64,000 bases of DNA from Paraburkholderia hayleyella (lineage in GTDB: Bacteria; Pseudomonadota; Gammaproteobacteria; Burkholderiales; Burkholderiaceae). Both the position numbers and the translations under genes were made by a program. Each line of letters begins with the position of its first letter. Within the stretch, counting starts at the first letter, position 1. The stretch is from contig NZ_QPES01000001.1 in assembly GCF_009455685.1 (NCBI RefSeq), forward strand, positions 2,294,001 through 2,358,000, read 5' to 3'. Under the pieces are notes generated by a model. It saw only the letters and a program-made list of their open reading frames with translations, searched no databases and was not told the DNA's origin. This document shows positions 51,869 to 61,514 of the stretch, piece after piece.

Positions 51869-53206
51869 TCAGTCGTCGCCTTCGTCGGCGGTTGCAACCA
51901 TCGCATTGATTAGAAATTCGGTCAAGTCTTCAACAGGCACGGTGCGTTGTTCGCTTTTCCCCTCGCCTTGACGCTCACGTAGCACCTTGACGCCTGCCGT
52001 TCCAGCCGAGATCTCATCTTCGCCGAGAATGACTGCGAATGCGGCACCGCTCGCATCGGCACGCTTCATTTGTGACTTGAAACTCGCCGTCTGGCCGTCC
52101 TGGCTGCAATGCAAAATGACGTCCAGCCCCGTGTCGCGCAAACGCTCCGCAATGATAAACGCCTGTTCACGCGCGGCTTCTCCCTGATGCACAACGTAGA
52201 CATCGCATCCTTCGTTTTCGGGGACGAGCTTCTCTTCTTTGAGCAACTCGAGAATGCGCTCGATACCCATCGCCCAGCCACATGCCGCTGTCGGCTTGCC
52301 ACCGAGCTGCTCGATCAGCGGATCATAACGGCCGCCCGCCGCAACCGTGCCTTGCGCACCTAGCTTGTCGGTTACCCATTCGAACACCGTCAGGTTGTAG
52401 TAATCCAGCCCGCGCACCAAGCGTGGATTGATTTTGAACGGAATATTGTTCGACTTTAAAATACGCTGCAGCCCATCGAAATGCGCCCGCGAATCATCGC
52501 CCAGAAAATCAATCAGTTTCGGTGCGTCCTGAACGATCGCCTGCAACGCAGGGTTTTTCGTATCCAGCACACGCAGTGGATTGGTGTACAGCCGGCGCCG
52601 GGCATCTTCGTCCAGCGCATCCTGATGTTTCTCCAGATAGGCAATCAGCTCAACACGGTGTGCGGCGCGCTCCTCAGCCAAACCCAGCGAATTGATTTCA
52701 AGCCTGATACCGCTCAAACCCAGATCGTCCCAGAGGCGCTGGCACATCAAGATAATTTCAGCATCGGTGTCCGGCCCGGCGAAACCCAGTGCCTCAACCC
52801 CCACCTGATGAAACTGGCGGTACCGTCCGCGTTGCGGACGCTCATGGCGGAACATCGGACCGATGTACCAAAGGCGCTTCGGACCGTCGTAAAGCAGATT
52901 GTGTTCAATGACCGCCCGCACCACTGCGGCGGTATTTTCGGGACGCAATGTCAACTGTTCGCCATTCAGGGCATCGGTAAAGCTATACATCTCTTTTTCA
53001 ACAATATCGGTGACCTCGCCGATGCCGCGCGTGAATAACTGGGTTGGCTCGACAATCGGCGTGCGAATATTTTGATAACCGTATGCGCGCAACATCGACT
53101 TGACAGTCGCTTCAAAAAACTCCCATAGCCCTGCTTCCTCTGGCAGCAGGTCATTCATGCCTTTCACACCGGAGAGTTTTTCAAGTTTCTTTTTTTGTTC
53201 GGTCAT
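51869..53206 (-). CDS. hisS: Histidyl-tRNA synthetase
   Basis: HisS charges tRNA-His. The 445-residue class II synthetase begins [24 protein letters not shown]. It contains motif 2 ([21 protein letters not shown]), the histidine-specific [13 protein letters not shown], motif 3 ([20 protein letters not shown]) and the anticodon-binding domain. ATG 53206 matches the family; a TTG at 53230 overlapping the ispG stop is rejected. It is 20 bases after ispG and upstream of yfgM. Confidence 0.97.
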   Translation of the reverse strand: MTEQKKKLEKLSGVKGMNDLLPEEAGLWEFFEATVKSMLRAYGYQNIRTPIVEPTQLFTRGIGEVTDIVEKEMYSFTDALNGEQLTLRPENTAAVVRAVIEHNLLYDGPKRLWYIGPMFRHERPQRGRYRQFHQVGVEALGFAGPDTDAEIILMCQRLWDDLGLSGIRLEINSLGLAEERAAHRVELIAYLEKHQDALDEDARRRLYTNPLRVLDTKNPALQAIVQDAPKLIDFLGDDSRAHFDGLQRILKSNNIPFKINPRLVRGLDYYNLTVFEWVTDKLGAQGTVAAGGRYDPLIEQLGGKPTAACGWAMGIERILELLKEEKLVPENEGCDVYVVHQGEAAREQAFIIAERLRDTGLDVILHCSQDGQTASFKSQMKRADASGAAFAVILGEDEISAGTAGVKVLRERQGEGKSEQRTVPVEDLTEFLINAMVATADEGDD

Positions 53207-53226
53207 CTGGATTGATCTGGCTCTAT

Positions 53227-54528
53227 TCAATTAGGTACTGTTTCGCGGCCATAGGTACGTGCGACGTACTCACTCACGATTTGCTGGAACTCTGCTGCGA
53301 TATGCTCGCCACGCAGCGTCTTGACTTTTTCGCCATCAATAAATACTGGCGCTGCCGGATGTTCCCCAGACCCCGGCAAGCTAATGCCGATATTGGCCTG
53401 CTTCGACTCCCCGGGGCCGTTGACGATGCAGCCCATCACGGCGACGTGCATTTTTTCAACGCCTGGATACTGGTCACGCCAGACTGGCATCTGGGTACGC
53501 AAATACGTTTGGATCTGCGAAGCCAGTTCCTGAAATAGCGTGCTTGTCGTGCGACCGCAACCTGGACAGGCAATCACCATGGGAGTAAAGGAACGCAGCC
53601 CCATGGTCTGCAAAATTTCCTGGCCCACAATCACCTCGCCCGTGCGCGATGCGCCCGGCTCGGGCGTAAGCGAAATCCGGATCGTGTCGCCTATGCCTTG
53701 CTGCAGCAAGACAGATAACGCCGCGGTCGAAGCGACAATACCTTTCGAACCCATCCCGGCCTCGGTCAGCCCAAGATGCAAGGCAAACTGGCAGCGGCGC
53801 GCCAGTTCCCCATAAACGGTAATCAGGTCCTGCACACCACTGACCTTGCATGACAGGATGATCTGGTTGCGGCCCAATCCGAGCTCGATCGCTCGTTCAG
53901 CGGAACCAATCGCCGACTGGATCAACGCTTCGTACATCACGCTTTGCGCTTCCCACGGCGTGGTGCGCGCGGCATTTTCATCCATCATCCTTGCCAGCAG
54001 ATCCTGATCCAGACTGCCCCAGTTCACGCCAATCCGGACGGGTTTGTTGTACTGGATTGCTGCCTCGATCATTTGTGCGAACTGTGTATCGCGTTTGGCT
54101 CCGTGACCCACGTTACCCGGATTAATCCGGTACTTGGACAGTGCCTGTGCGCACTCGGGAAAATCACGCAGCAACAGGTGGCCGTTATAGTGAAAATCGC
54201 CAATCAGTGGCACCGATACACCCATCCGGTCAAGCTGCTCGCGCACGACGGGCACCGCCGCCGCGGCTTCCGGCGTATTCACGGTGATCCGCACGAGCTC
54301 CGAACCCGCTTGTGCCAGCTCCTTGACCTGGATCGCGGTTTCGATCGCATCGACCGTATCCGTGTTGGTCATTGACTGCACCCGCACCGGCGCATCGCCA
54401 CCAATAGTGACAAGCTGCCCACCCCAACGGACATCGACGGCATGCGAGCGGCGACGCGCCGCGTGGCCACCCAGCACAGGCTCAGTTGAGCAAATCTGGC
54501 TGCCAGAATTTAATGAGTTAGTCTGCAT
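53227..54528 (-). CDS. ispG: 4-hydroxy-3-methylbut-2-en-1-yl diphosphate synthase
   Basis: IspG (GcpE) is a [4Fe-4S] enzyme of the MEP isoprenoid pathway that makes HMBPP. The 433-residue protein begins with a ~25-residue extension, then [26 protein letters not shown]. The cluster cysteines are in [14 protein letters not shown] and [13 protein letters not shown]. The TIM-barrel motifs [16 protein letters not shown] and RINPGNVG are present. It lies between rodZ and hisS. Confidence 0.96.
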   Translation of the reverse strand: MQTNSLNSGSQICSTEPVLGGHAARRRSHAVDVRWGGQLVTIGGDAPVRVQSMTNTDTVDAIETAIQVKELAQAGSELVRITVNTPEAAAAVPVVREQLDRMGVSVPLIGDFHYNGHLLLRDFPECAQALSKYRINPGNVGHGAKRDTQFAQMIEAAIQYNKPVRIGVNWGSLDQDLLARMMDENAARTTPWEAQSVMYEALIQSAIGSAERAIELGLGRNQIILSCKVSGVQDLITVYGELARRCQFALHLGLTEAGMGSKGIVASTAALSVLLQQGIGDTIRISLTPEPGASRTGEVIVGQEILQTMGLRSFTPMVIACPGCGRTTSTLFQELASQIQTYLRTQMPVWRDQYPGVEKMHVAVMGCIVNGPGESKQANIGISLPGSGEHPAAPVFIDGEKVKTLRGEHIAAEFQQIVSEYVARTYGRETVPN

Positions 54529-54587
54529 TCAAAACGCCTTTAAGTATCGAGAATATCGACAAAAACCTGCGTCAAATCATGTATCCG

Positions 54588-55694
54588 TCACGGCAGGACG
54601 AAACGCGCCACATTACCCTTGGCTGCCGCAAATTTCGCGGGATCGACCGGTTTGCCATCAAGTGATATCGACTCCAGCCCCGCGCGATTACCCACGGTAA
54701 TCCGGAACGGTGCCACACCAGCCACTGCCTTGGTTTCACCGGCTGGCACGAGACCTGAAAATAACTCCTTGCCATCCTGCTGCCGAACGCTAAACCAGCT
54801 ATCTTGCGTTACCCGCAGGGAGACGATCGCCTCACCGGCTTTCAGCGTATCGGCACCGGCAACCGGCGAACTCGCCACAAGGCTAGCCTCAGAAGTGGTC
54901 ACGACAGCGGAAGACGGCACGTCGGGCACCGCCATTGACGCCGCAGTGGCTGGCACTGCCACAGTAGCAGATGACGGTAGCGCGGATGTGCTAGCCGGCA
55001 ATGCAGCAGGCGCAGGCACAACCGTCGAGCCCGCATCGGCTCCGGCGGCGGCCGTGACCGGCGCAGAAGCCGATGCGGGAACTGGCAACGCTGCCGGCGG
55101 AACCGCCGCAGCCGCTGCAGCCGTGGACTGACCGGCCCCATTGGCCCCATTGGCCCCCGCCTTAAAACGGGTGAACCATGGGGGGGCGTCACTACCATTC
55201 GTATGCCAAACCGCCAGCGCGATCAACGCGATAAAAACTACCGCAATCCCCCACAGCCAGGAGCGATGACGCCCGGTACCGCCCAGTGATGGCGCGGCCC
55301 GGCCCCGTGGCAAATCCTTGCCGGAAGATGCGGGCATCGACAGATCCGGCTCCTGGGCACCGTTTTCGCGGCGCAGCGCCTGAGCAAACGGTGCAGGATC
55401 GGCACCCAGCATTTTCGCGTAACCACGCACCACGCCAAGCGCAAAAGTTGCATCAGGGAGATGACTGATATCACCTGCCTCCAGGGCTCGCAGCTTGATT
55501 GCAGCGACTTTCAGACGAGCCGAGACATCGTCAATCGACCAGCCCTTGGCCTCGCGCAGCTGAGTCAGCCGTGCCCCTACCTCCAGTAGAGAATCCAGCC
55601 CGCCAGACGGCACTGCGGAGTGCCCGGTGACCGATGCCAGATGGTCTGCGTTAGCGCCTGTATCAAACTCATGCGGCTGCCGCGATTCACTCAT
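54588..55694 (-). CDS. rodZ: RodZ-like cell-shape protein
   Basis: RodZ links MreB filaments to the membrane. The 368-residue protein has an N-terminal helix-turn-helix (LREAKGWSIDDVSARLKVA, LEAGDISHLPDATFALGVVRGYAKMLG; about 45-110). One membrane helix (SWLWGIAVVFIALIALAVWH, 145-164), an Ala/Pro/Ser-rich periplasmic linker and the C-terminal DUF4115 domain (VSLRVTQDSWFSVRQQDGKEL) follow. A G7 run (plus 55180-55186) lies just after the helix. In related genomes pilW separates it from rlmN; here it does not. Confidence 0.92.
   Translation of the reverse strand: MSESRQPHEFDTGANADHLASVTGHSAVPSGGLDSLLEVGARLTQLREAKGWSIDDVSARLKVAAIKLRALEAGDISHLPDATFALGVVRGYAKMLGADPAPFAQALRRENGAQEPDLSMPASSGKDLPRGRAAPSLGGTGRHRSWLWGIAVVFIALIALAVWHTNGSDAPPWFTRFKAGANGANGAGQSTAAAAAAVPPAALPVPASASAPVTAAAGADAGSTVVPAPAALPASTSALPSSATVAVPATAASMAVPDVPSSAVVTTSEASLVASSPVAGADTLKAGEAIVSLRVTQDSWFSVRQQDGKELFSGLVPAGETKAVAGVAPFRITVGNRAGLESISLDGKPVDPAKFAAAKGNVARFVLP
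55180..55186. repeat. G7 homopolymer in rodZ
   Basis: Seven Gs on the plus strand encode the Ala-Pro-Pro segment just outside the membrane helix; slippage here would remove the periplasmic domain. Confidence 0.9.
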
Positions 55695-55914
55695 CTCAGA
55701 TCCTTTGACGTCGATTTTTTTAGGCCTGTGCCCCGTCTGGCCAGCATGTCCAGATCCGCTTCGCAGGCTGTTTATAACAAAATGGAGTTCGCCATGCCAC
55801 CGCCAAACCCTATATCACATGCGAGTCATACGACGCATACGACTCAAAACCCTTCGACCCTTCAGCATCCCTGAAAAATTGGCCGACGATATCCTCATAC
55901 CTTAACCCCGTACC
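55695..55914. other. Short rlmN-rodZ gap where pilW is usually found
   Basis: Only 220 bases separate the genes. No TPR coding sequence or remnant of pilW is recognisable on either strand. A small imperfect inverted repeat (gagtc / gactc, 55822-55844) is present. Confidence 0.55.
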
Positions 55915-57087
55915 TTAAACCGGATGCAACCCGATGACCTTCGCTCCAGCTTTCATTCCTGTGGCTGTACGCTGGGCAAGACGCGTGCGATCCTGAACCG
56001 CTCCCGCAAGCTGGCCGCACGCAGCGTCGATATCATCGCCGCGCGTTTTACGTATCGTCGTCACGACGCCAGCCCCATGCAAAACCTCGGCAAAACGCCG
56101 GATCTGGTCTGATCTGGAACGGACAAGCCCGGATTCGGGAAATGGATTGAACGGGATGAGATTGAACTTGCATGGCACATCGCGCGTCAGCGCCAATAGC
56201 TCACGCGCCTGCGCTTCGCTGTCGTTCACACCATCGAGCATGCAATATTCAAACGTGATGAAATCACGCGGCGCGACTTTCAGATAACGCTGACACGCGG
56301 CCATCAGCTCGCGCAACGGGTATTTTTTGTTGAGCGGAACCAGCATGTCACGCAGCGCATCGGCCGGCGCGTGCAGCGATACCGCAAGCGCTACCGGCAA
56401 ATCGGCGCCGAGCCGGTCCATCATCGGCACCACGCCCGACGTAGACAAAGTAACGCGGCGCCGGGACAGGCCATAAGCGTAATCATCGAGCATGAGCCGC
56501 ATGGCGGGCACCACGGCATCGTAGTTGAGCAGCGGCTCGCCCATACCCATCATCACGACATTGGTAATGACCCGCTCGCCCTTGCCGTCACTGCCGGCAT
56601 CACGCCCACCAGACGCTGCTGCCGCGCCCGACGAGGCACGCAGCGCGAATTCAGCCATCCGCAACTGGCCGATGATTTCACCGGTGGTCAAATTGCGTGA
56701 AAAACCCTGTTTGCCCGTTGAACAGAAACGGCAGTTGACGGCGCACCCCGCCTGCGACGACACGCATAGCGTGCCCCGGGTTTCTTCGGGGATATAAACG
56801 GTTTCAACTGCGTTGCTGTTACCGACATCGATCAGCCACTTGCGTGTGCCGTCGGTAGAAAGATGGTCGCTGACGATAGCGGGCATGGTGATCGTGGCCC
56901 GGCCTTTGAGCTTTTCGCGCAAGGATTTGGCCAGATCGGTCATGCCATCGAAATCAGCCGCGTTGTACTGATGGATCCAGCGTTGCAACTGCCTGGCACG
57001 AAACGGTTTCTCGCCGAGACTGCCGCAATAGGCGACTAGCCCTGCGGCATCGAGATCAAGAAGGTTGACGGTTGGATTGCTCGTCAT
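55915..57087 (-). CDS. rlmN: Dual-specificity 23S rRNA (A2503)-C2 / tRNA (A37)-C2 methyltransferase
   Basis: RlmN is a radical-SAM enzyme that methylates C2 of A2503 in 23S rRNA and of A37 in some tRNAs. The 390-residue product has the radical-SAM cluster motif [27 protein letters not shown] and the methyl-carrying cysteine region [10 protein letters not shown]. An extra Ser/Gly-rich loop ([18 protein letters not shown]) interrupts the usual sequence near residue 160. ATG 57087 is preferred because AGGA lies about 7 bases upstream; 57102 is an alternative. It is 98 bases after ndk. Confidence 0.95.
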   Translation of the reverse strand: MTSNPTVNLLDLDAAGLVAYCGSLGEKPFRARQLQRWIHQYNAADFDGMTDLAKSLREKLKGRATITMPAIVSDHLSTDGTRKWLIDVGNSNAVETVYIPEETRGTLCVSSQAGCAVNCRFCSTGKQGFSRNLTTGEIIGQLRMAEFALRASSGAAAASGGRDAGSDGKGERVITNVVMMGMGEPLLNYDAVVPAMRLMLDDYAYGLSRRRVTLSTSGVVPMMDRLGADLPVALAVSLHAPADALRDMLVPLNKKYPLRELMAACQRYLKVAPRDFITFEYCMLDGVNDSEAQARELLALTRDVPCKFNLIPFNPFPESGLVRSRSDQIRRFAEVLHGAGVVTTIRKTRGDDIDAACGQLAGAVQDRTRLAQRTATGMKAGAKVIGLHPV

Positions 57088-57199
57088 ATCGAATCCTGCC
57101 ATTTCAGTGCGAAACTGCGTTCATGCAACAAGCTACATGAACGCAAATACCGCTCGCGCCCGTTCCTGCTGCTACTTTTAAAACGTCTCAGTGCGATAA

Positions 57200-57625
57200 T
57201 TAACGCGAGTAGACGTTAACTTCCGGGAAGAAAAATGCGATTTCAGCACGTGCTGTTTCTGCTGCATCAGAACCGTGAACCGCATTGGCATCGATGCTAT
57301 CAGCGAAATCCGCACGAATCGTACCTTTGTCGGCCTTTTTCGGATCTGTTGCGCCCATCAGGTCGCGGTTTTTCAGAATCGCATTTTCGCCTTCAAGTGC
57401 CTGGATCATCACCGGGCCCGAGATCATGAATTCAACGAGATCCTTGAAAAACGGACGCGCGGCGTGGACTGCATAGAATTTTTCAGCATCGGCGCGCGAC
57501 AGGTGAACCATACGCGCAGCGATAATTTTCAGACCTGCATTTTCAAAACGGCTGTAAATTTGGCCAATTACGTTCTTGGCTACTGCGTCCGGCTTGATAA
57601 TTGACAGGGTGCGTTCAATCGCCAT
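57200..57625 (-). CDS. ndk: Nucleoside diphosphate kinase
   Basis: Ndk balances NTP pools through a phosphohistidine. The 141-residue protein has the family length and begins [23 protein letters not shown]. It carries the catalytic-histidine motif [12 protein letters not shown] near residue 117. It heads the minus-strand run that leads into rlmN, and is divergent from the Bax-inhibitor gene. Confidence 0.97.
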   Translation of the reverse strand: MAIERTLSIIKPDAVAKNVIGQIYSRFENAGLKIIAARMVHLSRADAEKFYAVHAARPFFKDLVEFMISGPVMIQALEGENAILKNRDLMGATDPKKADKGTIRADFADSIDANAVHGSDAAETARAEIAFFFPEVNVYSR

Positions 57626-57814
57626 AAAAACTCCAGAAAATTAAGAGGTTACAGATCCAAATGAATCTACCATTGTAGCATGTTTCGTTGTATGATTGCG
57701 ATCGAACCCTTACTATACTGAAAGCGCGCAACGTCGGATAAATCTGCTCAAAGCCGATAGCGCCGCTAGCTACATCACCACTGCGCTACACTGCGTCAGA
57801 CGCAAGGAGAAACA

Positions 57815-58513
57815 ATGAACGACCATTCCTATAACTTCGGCCGCGGTGGTGCTGTCAGCACAGCGCCAACCCGCAATCGCGTGTTACGCAACACGTACTG
57901 GCTGCTCGCGCTCTCGATGGTGCCTACCGTCTTTGGAGCGTGGATCGGCGTTGCCACAGGCTTCTCGCTCTTCGCCGCGACTAGCCCAGCGATGAGCCTG
58001 CTCGCCTTTTTCGCCATTGCTTTTGGCTTCATGTTCGCTATCGAGAAAACCAAAAACAGCGCGACGGGTATTTTTGTTTTGCTTGGCTTCACGTTCTTCA
58101 TGGGCCTGATGCTGTCGCGCCTGCTCAGCTTTGTTCTGGGGTTTTCGAACGGCCCGTCCCTGATCATGCTGGCCTTTGGCGGCACCGGTATTATCTTCGC
58201 CTCGATGGCCACCATTGCGACTGTCAGCAAGCGTGATTTTTCCGGCATGGGCAAGTGGCTGTTCATGGGTGTCATCGTGCTGCTTCTGGCCATGGTCGCC
58301 AATATGTTCCTGAAGCTGCCAGCGTTGATGCTGACCGTCTCAGTACTCGCCATTGTCATTTTCTCGGCGTATATGCTGTACGACGTGCAACGGGTGGTCA
58401 ATGGTGGAGAAACCAACTACATCAGCGCCACGCTGGCAATTTATCTCGACATTTACAACGTATTCGTCAATTTGCTGTCGCTACTGAGCATCTTTGGCGG
58501 CAACCGGAACTAG
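57815..58513 (+). CDS. Bax inhibitor-1 / YccA family membrane protein
   Basis: A 232-residue inner-membrane protein with seven predicted helices, for example NTYWLLALSMVPTVFGAWIG, SLLAFFAIAFGFMFAI and GVIVLLLAMVANMFL. Near the C-terminus the BI-1 signature AYMLYDVQRVVNGGETNYISA carries the acidic residues of the proposed Ca2+/H+ pore. E. coli relatives (YccA) interact with FtsH. AAGGAG stands before the start. It ends with a strong terminator and is followed on the other strand by the chitin module. Confidence 0.9.
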   Translation: MNDHSYNFGRGGAVSTAPTRNRVLRNTYWLLALSMVPTVFGAWIGVATGFSLFAATSPAMSLLAFFAIAFGFMFAIEKTKNSATGIFVLLGFTFFMGLMLSRLLSFVLGFSNGPSLIMLAFGGTGIIFASMATIATVSKRDFSGMGKWLFMGVIVLLLAMVANMFLKLPALMLTVSVLAIVIFSAYMLYDVQRVVNGGETNYISATLAIYLDIYNVFVNLLSLLSIFGGNRN

Positions 58514-58595
58514 CTTTTTAATGTCGGGGGCGCTTTTGCCCTCTCGCGCTGGACATGCCACAAAAACCCATGCCATATCATGGGTTCAGGTTGTT

Positions 58596-58627
58596 GACAA
58601 AGCCCCGGTTTCAACCGGGGCTTTGTC
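58596..58627 (+). terminator. Terminator of the Bax-inhibitor gene
   Basis: A perfect 15-bp stem (GACAAAGCCCCGGTT / AACCGGGGCTTTGTC) with a 2-base spacer is followed by gttt. Confidence 0.8.
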
Positions 58628-58689
58628 GTTTACCGGCCAGTTTAGTCCTGCAATCATGAGCGGCCCAACCTGCCCTCATGCACAAGAAA

Positions 58690-58726
58690 CCAGGCCCACC
58701 TGCAGCAAAGGCTGAGGCGGGCCTGG
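58690..58726 (-). terminator. Terminator of the small chitin-binding protein gene
   Basis: On the minus strand CCAGGCCCGCC pairs with GGTGGGCCTGG (one mismatch) around a 15-base loop, then tttctt, just after the stop at 58730. Confidence 0.65.
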
Positions 58727-58729
58727 CTG

Positions 58730-59350
58730 TCAATGACCTGCTCCAGCCTGACAAGGAACACCCGTCAACCATTCCTTGCCATAATCGGCTGAATGATGCT
58801 CAGGGTCCTTATTAATGTTGTAGAAGTTCTGTTTATACATCTTGCCCTTGTAGTACACCTTTTCCCCATATGTCTGATAAATCCTGGCGGGACTCCAGGC
58901 GGGAATGCCTGCACACACACCCGTATCAGGACGAGGATTAATTGTGACATCCAGCGTAGCGATTGCAGCATGCATCTGTGTATCAGCAGCGACGAAAGTT
59001 ATCTTTTCGGTCACCGGCTTATCAACATCGGGTGCCGTCAGTTGAACAGACGATGTTTTGAACGCAGTTGAACTGAATGCAGGGGTCGACCATGTGTATT
59101 TATATGGAGGCTCTCCGCCAGACGTTACGTTATCGTAGGTTACCGTGTCTCCCGAAACGACACTCACTGGCCCCGTAATCCTCGCCTTAAACGAAAAGCC
59201 ATCCGTATTTTCTTCTGTGGCAGAACTCGATGCAGACTGTTCTGTGGCTTGATAATCTGCCGCACCATGCGCACTCGCCGTATTAACGAATGCTGTATTA
59301 AATAACAACACGATCGCTGCCAATGCGTATGGAAAAATGCTTGCTCTCAT
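58730..59350 (-). CDS. Secreted chitin-binding protein lacking the LPMO catalytic domain
   Basis: A 206-residue exported protein: signal peptide (about 1-27, ending NTASA), mature N-terminus HGAADYQATEQ, a short Ser/Thr/Glu linker, an Ig/PKD-like domain (RITGPVSVVSGDTVTYDN to TINP), and a C-terminal carbohydrate module (IPAWSPARIYQTYGEKVYYKG ending HSADYGKEWLTGVPC). The last two domains closely match the end of the LPMO encoded upstream. The leader and HGA-DY start also match, so this looks like a tandem copy from which the catalytic and GbpA2-like parts were deleted. The CBM should bind chitin or a like polymer; no enzyme activity is expected. It is lower in GC than the chromosome average. 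Confidence 0.8.
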   Translation of the reverse strand: MRASIFPYALAAIVLLFNTAFVNTASAHGAADYQATEQSASSSATEENTDGFSFKARITGPVSVVSGDTVTYDNVTSGGEPPYKYTWSTPAFSSTAFKTSSVQLTAPDVDKPVTEKITFVAADTQMHAAIATLDVTINPRPDTGVCAGIPAWSPARIYQTYGEKVYYKGKMYKQNFYNINKDPEHHSADYGKEWLTGVPCQAGAGH

Positions 59351-59460
59351 GGCAAATCTCCCAAAAAATATTACTGAAAATATCCTGGCATTATTAACTG
59401 TTTCAAATAAATATTTATTATAATTTTCAACATCATCTCAATCAGACTCGTCATCATTTT

Positions 59461-59495
59461 AAAGCCCGCCTACAGAAAATACCGAGGCGGGCTTT
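59461..59495 (-). terminator. Terminator of the LPMO gene
   Basis: An 11-bp stem (AAAGCCCGCCT / AGGCGGGCTTT) with a 13-base loop lies directly after the LPMO stop. Confidence 0.75.
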
Positions 59496-59499
59496 GCTG

Positions 59500-61041
59500 T
59501 TAATGATTTACGCTTACCGGGCAAGCGGTCCCGGTAAACCATTCCTTGCCATAATCGGCCGAATGAGTTTCAGGGTTTTTATTAATATTGTAAAAATTCT
59601 GCCGATACACCTTGCCTTTGTAGTAAACCGGCTCCAGGTATGTCTGATAAATTTTAACGGGATCCCAGGCAGGGATATTGCCGCACGAACCACCTTCAGA
59701 ATTGCCCGGATTGTTTGTCACATCAAGCGTGACTGTCGCTTCTTTATTCAGGCTATCAACCATCTTTAAAGTTACATTTCCGCTTACTGGCTGTGTCACC
59801 CGTGGTGCCACCACTTGAATAGACGGCCCCGTCAATTGGGATACGTTAAACATAGGGGCTGTCCAGCTGTATTTATAGGGTGGCATCCCACCGGAAGATG
59901 ACGTGCCATCGTATGTCGCCGTCTGCCCAGCAGTCACGCTCGCAGGGCCCGTAATTTTCGCTTTCAACGGTAAATTAGCCGGATCATCTTTTGGAAGATA
60001 ATCCAATACCGGCACATATCTGGCATTGGATGTATATATCCGGTTTTTTTCGAAACGAGCCGGATTAAATACGATCTCTTTCTCTTTACGCTCTCCAATC
60101 TGGACGATTTTCGTATACGCCGACAGTTTGTTGACTAACGCCCGGCTCCATTGCAAAGGCGCCAGATTCTGGTCGGTGATATCCACAGAAACATCGACAA
60201 TTTCATTGCCGCTATCCCGGGTACCGTCCATTATGCGAAAACGTATCCGATCTCCGGGCCGGACAGAAAACGGCGTGAGCGCTTCCTTGTCGTACCACGG
60301 GAAAGCTATATCGTCGTTACTAAACGAGATATCGCTGCAATTATAAAAACCCTCGATCGAACTCATCGTGCGCTGCCAGCGGACAAATAAAACGGCATTG
60401 CCTGTGCGACCTTCCGGCACCGGAACCTCGAACTGATGGAAACCCACGATTCGCGGGTCAAACCTCGGCGGGGGTGGCAAGGCAGGATCCCAATCGGTAC
60501 GGTGCCCATTCACCTCGTAACGCTCCTCACCGATTTGTTCAAGATCGGCCCAGGTTAGCGGCCGATCACCACGGTAGCCTGGCTTGCTTAAATATATTTT
60601 AAAAAAACTCGGCACATGATCAACAGTCGTTGAAAATCTGACGGTTAATTTTCCATTGCGCAGTTTGACCGGAGTTTTTGTCCAATTTGGCGTCACAACT
60701 CCCATACTAGAAAATGCCAATTGCCCGCCATAACACATCGTTCCATCGGGAACTTCTTTTTCAACCGCCTTTTGATTATTGTAGTCAGCAACATTTGCCC
60801 AAAAACCAGGCCATTGACTCAAGGTAGGCCCCAAGGTCCCTGGATATGCCAAAGCCGCATCACGACACCCTGCGTCAGGTATTGATCCAGGCGGCCCCCA
60901 TTCCCCTCCCGCTAACTTGCAGATAACTTGCCGTGCAGGTGGGTAATCCACGGCACCATGCGCACTCGCCGGACTCACAAATAATGTATTAGATAGCAAC
61001 GCAGACAACATCAATGCGTAGACAGAAGCTCTTACTCTCAT
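59500..61041 (-). CDS. GbpA-like AA10 lytic polysaccharide monooxygenase with chitin-binding module
   Basis: A 513-residue secreted protein. After the signal peptide (MRVRASVYALMLSALLSNTL..SPASA) the mature chain begins with His28, which with His142 (TTVDHVPSFFKIYLSKPGY) forms the copper histidine brace of AA10 LPMOs. NCSDISF closes the catalytic domain near 240. A GbpA domain-2-like region (about 245-370), an Ig/PKD-like domain (ITGPASVTAGQTATYDG) and a C-terminal CBM5/12-like module (IPAWDPVKIYQTYLEPVYYKG) follow. AA10 enzymes cleave chitin or cellulose oxidatively; the CBM favours chitin. GGGAGG lies 5 bases before ATG 61041, so the earlier ATG 61062 is rejected. Export beyond the periplasm by a type II system is assumed from relatives. 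Confidence 0.88.
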   Translation of the reverse strand: MRVRASVYALMLSALLSNTLFVSPASAHGAVDYPPARQVICKLAGGEWGPPGSIPDAGCRDAALAYPGTLGPTLSQWPGFWANVADYNNQKAVEKEVPDGTMCYGGQLAFSSMGVVTPNWTKTPVKLRNGKLTVRFSTTVDHVPSFFKIYLSKPGYRGDRPLTWADLEQIGEERYEVNGHRTDWDPALPPPPRFDPRIVGFHQFEVPVPEGRTGNAVLFVRWQRTMSSIEGFYNCSDISFSNDDIAFPWYDKEALTPFSVRPGDRIRFRIMDGTRDSGNEIVDVSVDITDQNLAPLQWSRALVNKLSAYTKIVQIGERKEKEIVFNPARFEKNRIYTSNARYVPVLDYLPKDDPANLPLKAKITGPASVTAGQTATYDGTSSSGGMPPYKYSWTAPMFNVSQLTGPSIQVVAPRVTQPVSGNVTLKMVDSLNKEATVTLDVTNNPGNSEGGSCGNIPAWDPVKIYQTYLEPVYYKGKVYRQNFYNINKNPETHSADYGKEWFTGTACPVSVNH

Positions 61042-61511
61042 AATGCCTCCCGAAAATACCATTGAAAATCATACTCAAGGAATTAGCCTATTTATCAATA
61101 ACATCATGACTCGATCAGTATCCGCCAACAAAAAACCCGATACTGTTCTGTTGAGGCGATACATATTATTTAAAATAATTACCCCCTAACATGGCATATT
61201 CAATACGCGCAATCCGTTTCGCAAACCCCATTCTGTAACCGTAAAAATCCACAACGGTTTTGAGAAAATGCTCCATAGCACGTAATGTGTCAGGCTTTCT
61301 ATTTTTAGTGCGGTATAACATTACTTTTAAGCCCGGCACGCGAATTATAGAAAACCAGAGGAGGCAAATTGACGTGAGGCCGCGATGGGCCGTTTCTGAT
61401 CAGTCAGTTGGCCCACGGCATGTCATGGAAGTTTTTTACATGTGATTTGCACGAGGCGCCCGCTTTCGCGCCATCGGCCTAAAGACTAAAAAGACTTAAA
61501 GACTTAAAAAC
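61042..61511. other. AT-rich region upstream of the LPMO gene
   Basis: No gene is seen in these 470 bases. A 15-base AT palindrome (ATTATTTaAAATAAT, 61165-61179) could be an operator for the LPMO gene. A repeat of agacttaaa-like units lies at the right end. Confidence 0.4.
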
Positions 61512-61514
61512 TTA
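61483..61514. repeat. Imperfect 8-10-bp tandem repeat abutting the MBL stop
   Basis: Variants of agacttaaa occur four times and reach the stop codon (61512-61514) of the MBL-fold gene. Confidence 0.7.
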
